Notes: generated by a model not told the origin, from the letters alone. Positions 54,644-63,914 are shown, counted from the first letter of the stretch. The stretch is DNA of 64,000 nucleotides from Oscillospiraceae bacterium (GCA_015068645.1 SVKD01000010.1:31317-95316), one strand, 5' to 3'. A program made the numbers and translations.

Positions 54644-54663
54644 GTTACAATCAATATCAAAAC

Positions 54664-54788
54664 AACCAAAAGGGAGTAGTTTTAATACGTTATCAACAAT
54701 CGCAGTTGTTTTTGCAACTTGGTAACGTATGCCGAATATCGGTTACGAGACTTTTGTGCAGAAAAAACTGCACAAGAGTCTTTTTTTA
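54664..54788 (+). ncRNA. yybP-ykoY (Mn2+) riboswitch with terminator
   Basis: The 5' consensus AAAAGGGAGTAG (54668-54679) and 3' consensus CGAGACTTTTG (54746-54756) enclose a long stem ATACGTTA/TAACGTAT, as in the family. The expression platform is a terminator: GACTTTTGTGCAG (54749-54761) pairs with CTGCACAAGAGTC (54768-54780) before seven T. Mn2+ binding is expected to favour readthrough, as known for the class. A P-type ATPase follows. Confidence 0.88.
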
Positions 54789-54824
54789 TGATTATAATAG
54801 TGAGTGGAGAAAGGCAGGAGCAGG

Positions 54825-57422
54825 ATGAAAGAGTTTTACCAAAAGAAAATTGAGGAGATTTACAGTGAGCTTGGTGCCACAGAACAGGGGCATTCTTCGG
54901 ATGCGGCGCAACGTGTTCTGGAAGAAAAAGGCCCCAATGTGCTAAAAGAAGGAAAACGAAAAAGCACGTTACAGGTATTCTTATCCCAATTTGCGGATTT
55001 GTTGGTTATTATTTTGATGATTGCAGCGGTGATATCGATGGTTTCCGGGAACATAGAGAGCACGATTGTTATTTTTGCAGTGATTCTCATTAACGCTGTG
55101 TTGGGAACCGTTCAGCATAAAAACGCCGAAAAATCTTTGGATAGCTTGAAATCGCTGTCTTCTCCCAATGCAAAAGTGATGCGAGACGGCAAAAAAATTG
55201 AAGTTGCATCCCGAATGGTAGTGCCGGGAGATATTATGCTGTTGGAAGCCGGAGATATGGTGGTGGCAGACGGCAGAATTATAGAAAATTTTTCCGTGCA
55301 GTTAAACGAAAGTTCTTTAACAGGAGAATCCACTAATGTGGAGAAAAAGGTTATTGATATTTTTGATGAAGTGCCTCTTGGTGATAGAGTGAATATGGTG
55401 TATTCCGGCAGTTTGGTGACCTACGGCCGTGCCACTGTTCTGGTAACAGGTACCGGTATGAATACCGAAATCGGCAAGATTGCCGCTCTGATGAATGCTA
55501 CCGGAGAAAAGAAAACACCTTTGCAGGTTAGTTTGGATCAGTTCAGCAGTCGTCTTGCCATTGTGATTATGATTATTTCTGCTGTGGTATTTGGGTTGGG
55601 ATTGTATCGTCAAATGCCTATTTTAGATGCAATGATGTTTGCAGTGGCATTGGCAGTGGCGGCAATTCCTGAAGCACTGGGTTCTATTGTTACCATTGTG
55701 CAAGCAATGGGCACGCAACGAATGGCAAAAGAAAATGCCATTATCAAAGAATTGAAGGCGGTAGAAAGTTTAGGATGTGTATCGGTAATTTGTTCGGATA
55801 AAACAGGTACCCTCACACAGAATAAAATGAGTGTTCAACAGATTTATATTGACACAAAAACCATCACCGCAATGGAACTTGACATTAAAAATCAGCTTCA
55901 TCGTTATCTGTTATACAATGCCATGCTGACCAATGATTCTGCCATTGTGGACGGCAAAGGCATCGGAGACCCCACTGAATCCTGCCTTCTGGAAATGGCT
56001 CGTTCCATTGATATGAATGAAGAGTTTTTTCGTGAAATTATGCCCAGAATGGCAGAAATTGCATTTGATTCCGACCGAAAACTGATGTCTGCAAAATACC
56101 GTTTGCATAATGTTCCCACGATTTTAACCAAGGGTGCGGTAGATGTGCTCTTAGACCGTACCGAAAATATTCGTACTTCCGACGGAATCCGTCCGATTAC
56201 GCAGGAAGATAAGGATGCCATTTTGTCAAAAAATATGGAGTTTTCGGAAAATGGACTCCGTGTTTTAGCGTTTGCCTACAAAGAATCAGACGATAAAGCA
56301 ACCATGGAACTTTCCGATGAAAACGGATACACCTTTTTGGGCTTAATTTCTATGATGGATCCGCCCAGAGTGGAATCGAAAGATGCGGTTTCGGACGCCA
56401 TCCGAGCAGGCATCAAGCCCGTGATGATTACCGGTGACCATAAAGTAACCGCAACGGCGATTGCAAAACAAATTGGCATTTTTAAAGATGGAGACTTGGC
56501 GGTAACCGGTGCAGAACTGGATGCCATGAGTCAGGAAGAACTGGTTGAAAAAATAGAAAAAATTTCAGTATATGCCCGGGTATCTCCCGAAAATAAAATC
56601 CGTATTGTGAACGCTTGGCAGTCCAAAGGACATATTGTCAGTATGACCGGTGACGGAGTGAATGATGCTCCTGCCTTGAAAAAGGCTGATATCGGTGTAG
56701 CCATGGGGATTACCGGGACTGAGGTTTCCAAGGATGCTTCTGCCATGATTTTAACTGATGATAATTTTGCCACCATTATCAAAGCGGTGGCAAACGGCAG
56801 AAATGTGTACCGCAATATCAAAAATGCTATTAAGTTTCTGTTGTCGGGCAATATGGCAGGGATTTTGGCAGTACTTTATACTTCTATTATGGGCTTGCCT
56901 GTTCCTTTTGCGCCTGTGCATTTGTTATTTATGAATCTTCTGACAGATTCTTTGCCTGCGATTGCCATCGGTATGGAGGGGGCAGATCCTCATTTGTTAT
57001 CACAAAAACCAAGAGATCCCAAAGAGGGCATTTTAAATCAGTCCTTTATGATGCAATTGCTTTTGCAAGGCGGATTGATTGCCGTTTGTACCATGATTGC
57101 ATTTCATTTGGGACTTTTGGCAGGAAACGCAATGTTAGCGAGTACCATGGCGTTTGCTACCCTGACCTTGGCTCGTTTGTTCCATGGTTTTAACTGCCGA
57201 AGTGAACGGTCTATCTTCAAAATCGGTCTTTTTAGTAACCGAGCAAGTTTAGGTGCGTTCGGATTGGGAATTCTGCTGTTGTCTGCGGTGCTGTTTATTC
57301 CAGGCTTAGACCATTGGTTCGAGGTTACCGCTTTAAACGGTAGTCAGATTGGATGGATTGCGTTGCTCGCTTTTGTGCCTACCGTTTTGATTCAGCTCTT
57401 GCGCATTTGTAAACGGAAATAA
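54825..57422 (+). CDS. Cation-transporting P-type ATPase (Ca2+/Mn2+ type)
   Basis: An 865-aa P2-type ATPase that exports divalent cations from the cytoplasm. TGES in LTGEST is the actuator motif, the phosphorylation site is CSDKTGTLTQ (D325), and the hinge is MTGDGVNDAPALKKADIG. The M4 motif is IPEAL rather than PEGL, as in many Firmicute PMCA-like enzymes. Ten membrane segments. ATG 54825 is preferred (AGGAG four bases away, GGAGAAAGG further up); GTG 54804 is an alternative. Control by the Mn2+ riboswitch implies manganese export, though calcium is possible. Confidence 0.92.
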   Translation: MKEFYQKKIEEIYSELGATEQGHSSDAAQRVLEEKGPNVLKEGKRKSTLQVFLSQFADLLVIILMIAAVISMVSGNIESTIVIFAVILINAVLGTVQHKNAEKSLDSLKSLSSPNAKVMRDGKKIEVASRMVVPGDIMLLEAGDMVVADGRIIENFSVQLNESSLTGESTNVEKKVIDIFDEVPLGDRVNMVYSGSLVTYGRATVLVTGTGMNTEIGKIAALMNATGEKKTPLQVSLDQFSSRLAIVIMIISAVVFGLGLYRQMPILDAMMFAVALAVAAIPEALGSIVTIVQAMGTQRMAKENAIIKELKAVESLGCVSVICSDKTGTLTQNKMSVQQIYIDTKTITAMELDIKNQLHRYLLYNAMLTNDSAIVDGKGIGDPTESCLLEMARSIDMNEEFFREIMPRMAEIAFDSDRKLMSAKYRLHNVPTILTKGAVDVLLDRTENIRTSDGIRPITQEDKDAILSKNMEFSENGLRVLAFAYKESDDKATMELSDENGYTFLGLISMMDPPRVESKDAVSDAIRAGIKPVMITGDHKVTATAIAKQIGIFKDGDLAVTGAELDAMSQEELVEKIEKISVYARVSPENKIRIVNAWQSKGHIVSMTGDGVNDAPALKKADIGVAMGITGTEVSKDASAMILTDDNFATIIKAVANGRNVYRNIKNAIKFLLSGNMAGILAVLYTSIMGLPVPFAPVHLLFMNLLTDSLPAIAIGMEGADPHLLSQKPRDPKEGILNQSFMMQLLLQGGLIAVCTMIAFHLGLLAGNAMLASTMAFATLTLARLFHGFNCRSERSIFKIGLFSNRASLGAFGLGILLLSAVLFIPGLDHWFEVTALNGSQIGWIALLAFVPTVLIQLLRICKRK

Positions 57423-57435
57423 TACGATGATAAGA

Positions 57436-57470
57436 GAAGAAGAGTAGTGATTCGAACTACTCTTTTTTTC
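57436..57470 (+). terminator. Terminator after the P-type ATPase gene
   Basis: AGAGTAGT and ACTACTCT pair around a seven-base loop, followed by seven or more T. Confidence 0.92.
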
Positions 57471-57541
57471 GTAAAAAATGCTTTTTGATTTACCAAAATC
57501 TGCCGAAGATAAAAAAATATGATTTCATCTCCCGGAATTGC

Positions 57542-57570
57542 TTGAATTTTTCAAAAAAGTGTGGTATGCT
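57542..57570 (+). promoter_or_regulatory. Promoter of the methyltransferase gene
   Basis: TTGAAT (57542-57547), 17 bp, TATGCT (57565-57570) with GTGG before it. Supports translation beginning downstream at 57622. Confidence 0.7.
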
Positions 57571-57621
57571 TTATTTGTGAAAGTGTTGCGAATCGGAATA
57601 TTGTTGAAAAGGATTTATACC

Positions 57622-58293
57622 ATGAATCTTAGATTATTAGTTTCGGCAATTACAAAAATGATGGTGGGCTTTTTACTGGTTGGTCTGCTTGTTTTTCTTT
57701 CGGCAGGGACATTTGCGTATCCTAGCGGGTGGATTCTTTTAGGTATCTTATTTATCCCCATGTTTTTGGCAGGAATTTTGTTGATGATAACATCACCCGA
57801 ACGCCTTGAAAAACGTCTTCATACAAAAGAAGAAAGCAGAGAACAAAGGTTTGTGATACTTGGCAGTGCCCTGATGTTTGTTGCAGGATTTATCCTGGCA
57901 GGGCTTGGCATCCGCTTTGGTTGGTATCAGTTGCCCTTTTCGGTATCTGTGATTTTTGCCGTTGTGTTTTTGATTGCGTATCTGTTATATGCGGTGGTGA
58001 TTTGTCAAAACCCCTATCTTTCCCGTACAATTGAGGTATCAGAACGTCAGAGGGTAGTGGATACAGGATTATATGCGGTTGTCCGTCATCCGATGTACAG
58101 CGTTACGTTACTTCTGTTTTTGTCTATGCCCTTGGTGTTAGGTTCATTGTATGCTTTTTTTGTGTTTTTGGTGTATCCTGCATTGATTGTGAAACGGATT
58201 CGTCACGAGGAAGATTTTTTGAAAAAGGAATTGCCCGGTTACCCGGATTATTGCAAAAAGGTAAAATATCGCCTGATACCCTTTGTGTGGTAA
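57622..58293 (+). CDS. Isoprenylcysteine/phospholipid methyltransferase-like membrane protein
   Basis: A 223-aa integral membrane protein with five or six helices. The C-terminal motif VVRHPMYSVTLLLFLSMPLVLGS and the following EEDFLKKELPGYPDYCKKV resemble ICMT/PEMT-family methyltransferases that use S-adenosylmethionine. The substrate is uncertain (lipid or small molecule). ATG 57622 follows AAAAGGAT and lies 52 bases after the -10 box; an upstream frame would begin inside the promoter and is rejected. Confidence 0.82.
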   Translation: MNLRLLVSAITKMMVGFLLVGLLVFLSAGTFAYPSGWILLGILFIPMFLAGILLMITSPERLEKRLHTKEESREQRFVILGSALMFVAGFILAGLGIRFGWYQLPFSVSVIFAVVFLIAYLLYAVVICQNPYLSRTIEVSERQRVVDTGLYAVVRHPMYSVTLLLFLSMPLVLGSLYAFFVFLVYPALIVKRIRHEEDFLKKELPGYPDYCKKVKYRLIPFVW

Positions 58294-58333
58294 AACTCAG
58301 GCATTCTATATGAGTAAAAAGGAGAAATTCGTT

Positions 58334-59434
58334 ATGCTATTTGAAAAAGTAAAAAAGAATTTCGGTTTTGGCTTTATGAGACTCCCGATGATTGAAAAGG
58401 CTGTAGATTACGAACAGGTCAATCAGATGGTAGATGCTTTTATGGAAGCAGGCTTTAACTATTTTGATACTGCTCGTGTGTATTTGGATGGCGACAGTGA
58501 AATTGCCATTCGTGAATGTGTGGCAAAGCGTTATCCGAGAGAAAGCTTTGTGTTGGCAAACAAACTCTCTCCCTGGATTTATAATTCCGAAGAAGAAATC
58601 CGTCCCTTGTTTGAAAGTCAGCTGGAATCTTGTGGCGTGGACTATTTTGATGTGTATATCTTCCATTGTATGAATCGTGATTTGTATCAGAAAAATCTTC
58701 GTTGCAATTCTTTTGAAACTGTGAAACAGTTAAAAGAAGAGGGCAAAGTGAAACATATTGCCATGTCTTTTCACGATACCGCAGATGTGTTGGATAAAAT
58801 TTTAACCGAACAACCTTTTATTGAGTTTGTGCAGATTCAGTTTAATTATTTAGATTATGATGACGCAGGCGTGCAGAGCAAAGCCTGCTATGATGTGTGC
58901 CGAAAACACGGAAAAAAAGTAATTGTAATGGAACCTGTTAAGGGCGGCACGCTGGTGAATCTTCCCAAAGAAGCAAAAGAGTTTTTAGCACAAAATTCAA
59001 AAAATTCCGAGGCGGAATTTGCTATCCGTTTTGCCGCAAGTTTTCCCGATGTGGAAATGGTATTGTCGGGAATGGGCAATATGGATATGATTACCGAGAA
59101 TATTGCCTTTATGAAAGGCTTTGTTCCTTTTAGTGAGGAAGAAATGCAACTTTCCGAAGAACTGAGAAATTTAATTCGCACCGTTCGTCAGATTCCATGT
59201 ACGGGTTGTCGTTACTGTGTGGACGATTGCCCTAAGAAAATTCAAATTCCGGATGTGTTCACGGTATACAACAAGCACTTAGCGGCGGAATCCGTTTGGG
59301 AAGAAACCAAACAAATTCTGCAGGAAAAGTACGCCAACGTGAAAGATTGTATTCAGTGTGGTGTTTGTGAAGGACATTGCCCTCAGAATATCAACATTAA
59401 AGAAACGATAAAGCTGTTAGGCGAAAGTATTTAA
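58334..59434 (+). CDS. Aldo/keto reductase with C-terminal 2x[4Fe-4S] ferredoxin domain
   Basis: A 366-aa fusion. Residues 1-260 form the aldo/keto reductase barrel (FGFGFMRLPMIE, YFDTARVYLDGDSE, Lys in LANKLSP, His in FHCMNRD). The C-terminal part has CTGCRYCVDDCP and CIQCGVCEGHCP, two cluster sites. Electron donors may thus be ferredoxin in addition to or instead of NADPH. Such proteins are common in clostridia; the substrate is unknown. ATG 58334 follows AAAAGGAG. Confidence 0.88.
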   Translation: MLFEKVKKNFGFGFMRLPMIEKAVDYEQVNQMVDAFMEAGFNYFDTARVYLDGDSEIAIRECVAKRYPRESFVLANKLSPWIYNSEEEIRPLFESQLESCGVDYFDVYIFHCMNRDLYQKNLRCNSFETVKQLKEEGKVKHIAMSFHDTADVLDKILTEQPFIEFVQIQFNYLDYDDAGVQSKACYDVCRKHGKKVIVMEPVKGGTLVNLPKEAKEFLAQNSKNSEAEFAIRFAASFPDVEMVLSGMGNMDMITENIAFMKGFVPFSEEEMQLSEELRNLIRTVRQIPCTGCRYCVDDCPKKIQIPDVFTVYNKHLAAESVWEETKQILQEKYANVKDCIQCGVCEGHCPQNINIKETIKLLGESI

Positions 59435-59570
59435 GAGAAAACAAAAAATCAAATTTATCATCCGTCCCGTTGACTGATAGTTGAGAGCGACCGCATTTGA
59501 TAAAAAGGGAATCAAAACGGATACCATATTCTATTTTGAGAAAACATAAAAATAAAGGAGAATATTCGCT

Positions 59571-60593
59571 ATGAGAAAGTATTTGTTACCCGAAGGCGGT
59601 CAGTTTTACAAAGCAAATCTGCATTGCCACACCAACGTATCTGACGGGAGACTGTCTCCGGCAGAAATGAAAGAAGAATACAAAAAAAGAGGCTATTCCG
59701 TAATTGCATATACAGACCACAATGTGTTGGTACCTCATCCGGAGTTAACTGACGAAGACTTTGTAGTTCTTCACGGTGTGGAATATGACCTCACCGAAGA
59801 AGCCAAAAATGGAGAAGGATTTCATCAGTTGAAAACCTGTCATATTTGTTTGGTTGGCACTGACCCCGATTACACGGTGCAGCCTTGTTTCCGCGATTCC
59901 TGGTTATATCAGCATCTGCCGGATAAGTCTGTGGTGCAGCGTGATGAATCCATCCCACCGTATGAATTCCAGTACAATGCAGATTATATTAATGATATGA
60001 TAAAGACTTCCCGTGAAAAAGGTTATTTTGTGACCTATAATCACCCTGCCTGGTCTCAGGAAGGTTACGAAATTTACAGCAAATACGAAGGTATGAATGC
60101 TATGGAGATCTGCAACTACGGTTGTATGACGGAAGGATATCACGATTATAATCCCCACGTGTATGACGAGTTGCTTCGTCAGGGCAAAAAGCTTTATTGT
60201 ATTGCCACAGATGATAATCATAACGGTCATCCCATGGATAGCCCGTACTGTGATTCCTTTGGCGGCTTTACTATGATTAAGGCAGATAAATTGGAATACA
60301 GAACCATTACCGATGCCCTGTTAAAAGGAAACTTTTATGCGTCCCAAGGTCCTGAAATTCATAGCTTGTATGTGGAAGATAATAAATTACATATCAAGTC
60401 TTCCGATGCAGCAAGAATCGTGTTTACCACCGGTCTTCGTCGCAGTTTCTGTGCGTATCCGCTGGAAGGGGATACCATCAACGAAGCTGAATTTGAACTC
60501 CGTCCCGATGATATTTATGTGAGAGTGACAGTATTTGATAAATCCGGAAAACCTGCCGACACCAACGCATATTTTATGGAAGATATTTTATAA
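59571..60593 (+). CDS. PHP-domain protein, paralogue 1
   Basis: A 340-aa predicted metal-dependent phosphoesterase. The PHP signature is H18-C-H20 with D25 (LHCHTNVSDG), D49-H50 in YTDHN, a later NHPAW and DDNHNGH, positions that bind a trinuclear metal site. The C-terminal about 70 residues form a small beta domain (DDIYVRVTVFDKSGKPADTNAYF). It is the first of three tandem paralogues with nearly identical first 20 residues. Substrate unknown. AAAGGAGA ribosome site. Confidence 0.86.
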   Translation: MRKYLLPEGGQFYKANLHCHTNVSDGRLSPAEMKEEYKKRGYSVIAYTDHNVLVPHPELTDEDFVVLHGVEYDLTEEAKNGEGFHQLKTCHICLVGTDPDYTVQPCFRDSWLYQHLPDKSVVQRDESIPPYEFQYNADYINDMIKTSREKGYFVTYNHPAWSQEGYEIYSKYEGMNAMEICNYGCMTEGYHDYNPHVYDELLRQGKKLYCIATDDNHNGHPMDSPYCDSFGGFTMIKADKLEYRTITDALLKGNFYASQGPEIHSLYVEDNKLHIKSSDAARIVFTTGLRRSFCAYPLEGDTINEAEFELRPDDIYVRVTVFDKSGKPADTNAYFMEDIL

Positions 60594-60608
60594 AGGAGAG
60601 ACCTCATT

Positions 60609-61646
60609 ATGAGAACTTATTTATTGCCTGAAAACGGGCAGTTTTATAAAGCAAATTTGCATTGTCACTCCACCATTTCCGACGGACAGTTAACCCCTGA
60701 GGAAATCAAAGAGGCATACAAACAGCGCGGCTATTCTGTTGTAGCATATACCGACCACAATATTTTAGTGCCGCATCCGGAGCTTCAAAGCGACGATTTT
60801 GTGGCATTATACGGGATGGAATACTATTTTGATGAGGTGCTTCCCGGTCAATCCTGGGAGCAATCCAGAACCACCCATTTTTGCCTGATTTCATTGGATC
60901 CCGAAAACGTGATTCAGCCTTGCTTTTATCAACCCAACTGGTTTTATGACCGGCTTTTGGAACGCAATGATCCCCGTTATAAAGTGACTTTGGATCCCAA
61001 TGAGCCCGTTTATGAAAGAGTGTTCACTCCCGACGGTGTGAACGAAGTGATTAAAACCGCTCGCGAAAAAGGATTTTTCGTTACATACAATCATCCCAAG
61101 TGGGCAAAGGAATGTTACGAAACCTATAGCCAATACAAAGGGATGCACGCCATCGAAATCTGTAACTACGGCTCCTATGTGAAAGGGTTCCACGAATACA
61201 ACACCAAGGTGTATGAAGAAAAACTGCATAACGGCGAAAAAATCTTCGGAATTTCTGCCGATGATAACCATAACTTTGAGCCCTTTGACAGTCCTTATAA
61301 CGATTCCTTCGGTGCTTTTACCATGATTAAAGCGGAAAACTTAGATTACCGCTCCATCACCGATGCGATGACAAAAGGGCATTTTTATGCATCTATGGGC
61401 CCCGAAATTTACAGTATGTATCTGGAAGGGAACAAATTGCACGTAAAAACCTCCGATGCGGCAATCATCAACTTCACTTCCGGCATCCGTCATTGTTACA
61501 ATGAGTATTGTCCGGAAGGTGGCAAACTCAATGAGGTTATTTTTGATGTGTGGCCTCAGGATATTTTCTTCAGAGTAACTGTGTGTGACAAAGAGGGCAG
61601 ACGCGCCACTTCCAATGCCTACTTTGTGGAAGATTATATCAAATAA
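60609..61646 (+). CDS. PHP-domain protein, paralogue 2
   Basis: A 345-aa homologue of the proteins on either side: LHCHSTISDG, YTDHN, NHPKW and ADDNHN motifs all kept, so the metal site should be intact. It has the longer loop seen in paralogue 3 (NDPRYKVT; NDPRYTVT) that paralogue 1 lacks. The gap to paralogue 1 is 15 bases and to paralogue 3 18 bases, consistent with one transcript. It diverges most in the C-terminal domain (GGKLNEVIFDVWPQDIFFRV). Confidence 0.86.
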   Translation: MRTYLLPENGQFYKANLHCHSTISDGQLTPEEIKEAYKQRGYSVVAYTDHNILVPHPELQSDDFVALYGMEYYFDEVLPGQSWEQSRTTHFCLISLDPENVIQPCFYQPNWFYDRLLERNDPRYKVTLDPNEPVYERVFTPDGVNEVIKTAREKGFFVTYNHPKWAKECYETYSQYKGMHAIEICNYGSYVKGFHEYNTKVYEEKLHNGEKIFGISADDNHNFEPFDSPYNDSFGAFTMIKAENLDYRSITDAMTKGHFYASMGPEIYSMYLEGNKLHVKTSDAAIINFTSGIRHCYNEYCPEGGKLNEVIFDVWPQDIFFRVTVCDKEGRRATSNAYFVEDYIK

Positions 61647-61664
61647 AAGGGGAGGGATTTTGAT

Positions 61665-62705
61665 ATGAGAAAGTATTTATTGCCCGAAAACGGCACTTTT
61701 TATAAAGCAAACTTACATTGTCATTCCACCGTGTCTGACGGAAAGCTGTCTCCCGAAGAAATGAAGGCAGAATATCAGAAACGGGGCTATTCCGTCATTG
61801 CCTATACCGACCATAAGGTTATGGTTCCTCATCCGGAATTAACCGACGAAAATTTCGTTGCCTTAACCGGTACCGAATATGATTTTGATAACGAAACCGA
61901 AGAAAATCCCTATCACGTGATTCCGGTTTGTCACATTTGTCTGATTGCATTGGATCCTGATAATGTGGTTCAGCCTTGCTTCAGTTTGCCAAACCGTTAC
62001 TATGATGAAATTATGGCGTTAAACGATCCTCGTTACACGGTTACCTACGATAAGTCTGAACCCTTATGGACCAGAGAATATACGCCGGAAAATATCAACA
62101 GTATTATGAAGCACGCCCGGGAAAAAGGATTCTTTGTTACCTATAACCATCCTACCTGGTCGCTGGAACGATTTGATATCTATGGTAAGTATGACGGAAT
62201 GAACGCCATGGAGATCTGTAACTATGGTTGCGTGACCGAGGGCTACGACGAATATAACTCCGAGCAGTATGGTGAAATGCTTGCTGCCGGCAAAAAAATC
62301 TTCTGTATTGCCACCGACGATAATCACAATCACCATCCTTTTGACAGTCCACGTTGCGATTCCTTTGGCGGTTTCACCATGATTAAAGCGGATAAATTAG
62401 AATACCGTTCCATCACCGATGCACTTGTAAAAGGCAATTTCTATGCCTCTATGGGACCCGAAATCTATAGCTTATATATGGAAGGCAACAAACTTCACAT
62501 TAAAACCTCCGATGCCAAAAGAATCGTATTTGCCACCGGTATCCGCCATAGCTACACTGCATTTCCTACCGACAGCGATCACATCAACGAAGCAGAATTT
62601 GAAGTGAATCCCGATGATATTTATGTTCGTGTCACCGTGTTTGGCATGGACGGCAAACCTGCCGATACCAACGCTTATTTTGTGGAAGATTTGTTAGGGG
62701 AATAG
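61665..62705 (+). CDS. PHP-domain protein, paralogue 3
   Basis: A 346-aa homologue: LHCHSTVSDG, YTDHK, NHPTW and TDDNHNHH. The position after the second motif is Lys instead of Asn. It shares the C-terminal sequence DDIYVRVTVF with paralogue 1 but the N-terminal loop NDPRYTVT with paralogue 2. Function unknown; all three probably hydrolyse related phosphoesters. Confidence 0.86.
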   Translation: MRKYLLPENGTFYKANLHCHSTVSDGKLSPEEMKAEYQKRGYSVIAYTDHKVMVPHPELTDENFVALTGTEYDFDNETEENPYHVIPVCHICLIALDPDNVVQPCFSLPNRYYDEIMALNDPRYTVTYDKSEPLWTREYTPENINSIMKHAREKGFFVTYNHPTWSLERFDIYGKYDGMNAMEICNYGCVTEGYDEYNSEQYGEMLAAGKKIFCIATDDNHNHHPFDSPRCDSFGGFTMIKADKLEYRSITDALVKGNFYASMGPEIYSLYMEGNKLHIKTSDAKRIVFATGIRHSYTAFPTDSDHINEAEFEVNPDDIYVRVTVFGMDGKPADTNAYFVEDLLGE

Positions 62706-62754
62706 GGCCTTATCGGTTGTTGAGAGAAAAAATTAAAAAAATACAAAAAAAAGC

Positions 62755-62783
62755 TTGACATTTTAGCAAATAGAATGTATAAT
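62755..62783 (+). promoter_or_regulatory. Promoter of rplU operon
   Basis: TTGACA (62755-62760), 17 bp, TATAAT (62778-62783). Confidence 0.93.
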
Positions 62784-62789
62784 ACTGTG

Positions 62790-62900
62790 GTAACCGCTCT
62801 GGAGTGGCACAAGAATTCTGCAGTTGCAGGGTCACCATCATCCGGGCGTGTCCTAAATAACCACCCGAAAGGGTGCAAAAAATTTAATTGGGAGGTACTT
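62790..62900 (+). ncRNA. Ribosomal protein L21 leader
   Basis: The 5' untranslated region before rplU holds a structured sequence, ending in CACCC-GAAA-GGGTG (62862-62875). Position and size fit the known L21 leader class that controls this operon. I infer the class from context; not checked against the model. Confidence 0.7.
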
Positions 62901-62903
62901 ATT

Positions 62904-63215
62904 ATGTACGCAGTTTTAAAAACCGGCGGTAAGCAGTACAAAGTAGCAGAAGGCGATGTAATCTACATCGAAAAACTGGGTCTCGGTGAAAACGAAACTT
63001 ACACTTTCAACGAAGTGTTGGCAATCGGCTCCGATGACGGCATCAAAGTTGGTGCTCCTTATGTTGCAGGTGCAACTGTAACCGCAAAAGCTTTAAAAGA
63101 AGGCAGAAGCAAAAAGATCATTGTTTACAAGTATAAACCGAAAAAAGGTTATCACAAAAAACAGGGTCACAGACAGGCTTATACCAAAGTTCAGATTGAA
63201 AAAATCAACGGTTAA
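62904..63215 (+). CDS. rplU: 50S ribosomal protein L21
   Basis: A 103-aa 23S rRNA-binding protein. [14 protein letters not shown] at the start and [26 protein letters not shown] at the end are the L21 signatures. ATG 62904 follows GGGAGG; a longer frame from 62775 runs through the leader and is rejected. First gene of rplU-prp-rpmA. Confidence 0.98.
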   Translation: MYAVLKTGGKQYKVAEGDVIYIEKLGLGENETYTFNEVLAIGSDDGIKVGAPYVAGATVTAKALKEGRSKKIIVYKYKPKKGYHKKQGHRQAYTKVQIEKING

Positions 63216-63220
63216 TTTTT

Positions 63221-63553
63221 ATGATAAACATTGAGATTGACAGGAACTATATCGGTAATATTTATCGGTTTACGGTAGATGGTCATTCCGGCTATGAAGA
63301 AATCGGAAAGGATATTGTGTGTGCCAATGTGTCCACCGCAACCCAATCCGTAATCTTAGGGATGTCTGAATTGCTCGGTATCCGATTGAATATTGTAATC
63401 GATGATGGGCACTTAGAGTGCGGTATTCCTGAAATTTCCGACCGGATAAATCTGGAAAAGGTGAACATTCTCTTGGAGACTATGGTTTTAACCTTACGTC
63501 AGGTTGCAACGGAATATTCGGATTATGTAAAAATGATTGAAGTGGAGGATTAG
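63221..63553 (+). CDS. prp: Ribosomal-processing cysteine protease Prp
   Basis: Cysteine protease that cleaves the N-terminal extension of L27 in Firmicutes, 110 aa. The catalytic pair is H22 (GHSGYEEIGKD) and C34 (IVCANVSTA). It lies between rplU and rpmA as in other Firmicutes, six bases after rplU and four before rpmA. The downstream L27 has the matching cleavable extension. Confidence 0.95.
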   Translation: MINIEIDRNYIGNIYRFTVDGHSGYEEIGKDIVCANVSTATQSVILGMSELLGIRLNIVIDDGHLECGIPEISDRINLEKVNILLETMVLTLRQVATEYSDYVKMIEVED

Positions 63554-63556
63554 ATT

Positions 63557-63832
63557 ATGTTTAAAATTAATTTCCAGTTATTTGCTCATAAAAAAGGTGT
63601 AGGTAGCACCAAAAACGGCAGAGACAGTGAATCCAAAAGACTGGGCGCGAAAAGAGCAGACGGTCAGTTTGTTTTAGCAGGTAACATCCTGGTAAGACAG
63701 AGAGGTACCAAAATCAACCCCGGTAACAACGTTGGTAAAGGCTCTGACGATACTTTATACGCATTAATCGACGGTAAAGTTAAATTTGAAACCAAAAGAG
63801 ACAAAAAACAGGTTAGCGTATACGCTATCTAA
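63557..63832 (+). CDS. rpmA: 50S ribosomal protein L27, with cleavable N-terminus
   Basis: A 91-aa ribosomal protein of the peptidyl-transferase centre. The N-terminus MFKINFQLF precedes [21 protein letters not shown]; cleavage after FQLF by Prp would expose the mature start, as described for Firmicutes. The KRADGQFV and [14 protein letters not shown] motifs are conserved. Confidence 0.98.
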   Translation: MFKINFQLFAHKKGVGSTKNGRDSESKRLGAKRADGQFVLAGNILVRQRGTKINPGNNVGKGSDDTLYALIDGKVKFETKRDKKQVSVYAI

Positions 63833-63849
63833 TTGGATTTTACCTAAAA

Positions 63850-63881
63850 AGAGGTATCACAGTTGTGATACCTCTCTTTTT
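63850..63881 (+). terminator. Terminator of rplU-prp-rpmA
   Basis: AGAGGTATCACA (63850-63861), loop GT, TGTGATACCTCT (63864-63875), then CTTTTT. Very strong. Confidence 0.94.
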
Positions 63882-63891
63882 GTATAACGAA

Positions 63892-63914
63892 AACCACGCG
63901 ATAGTCGCGTGGTT
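63892..63914 (+). repeat. Perfect 10-bp hairpin near the window end
   Basis: AACCACGCGA (63892-63901), loop TAG, TCGCGTGGTT (63905-63914). No T run. It may mark an element boundary. Confidence 0.6.

Noticed and set aside
57538..57621. Longer methyltransferase frame
   Set aside because: Begins before the -10 box of its own promoter.
62775..62903. N-terminal extension of L21
   Set aside because: The stretch is the promoter and structured leader; L21 proteins begin MYAV as at 62904.
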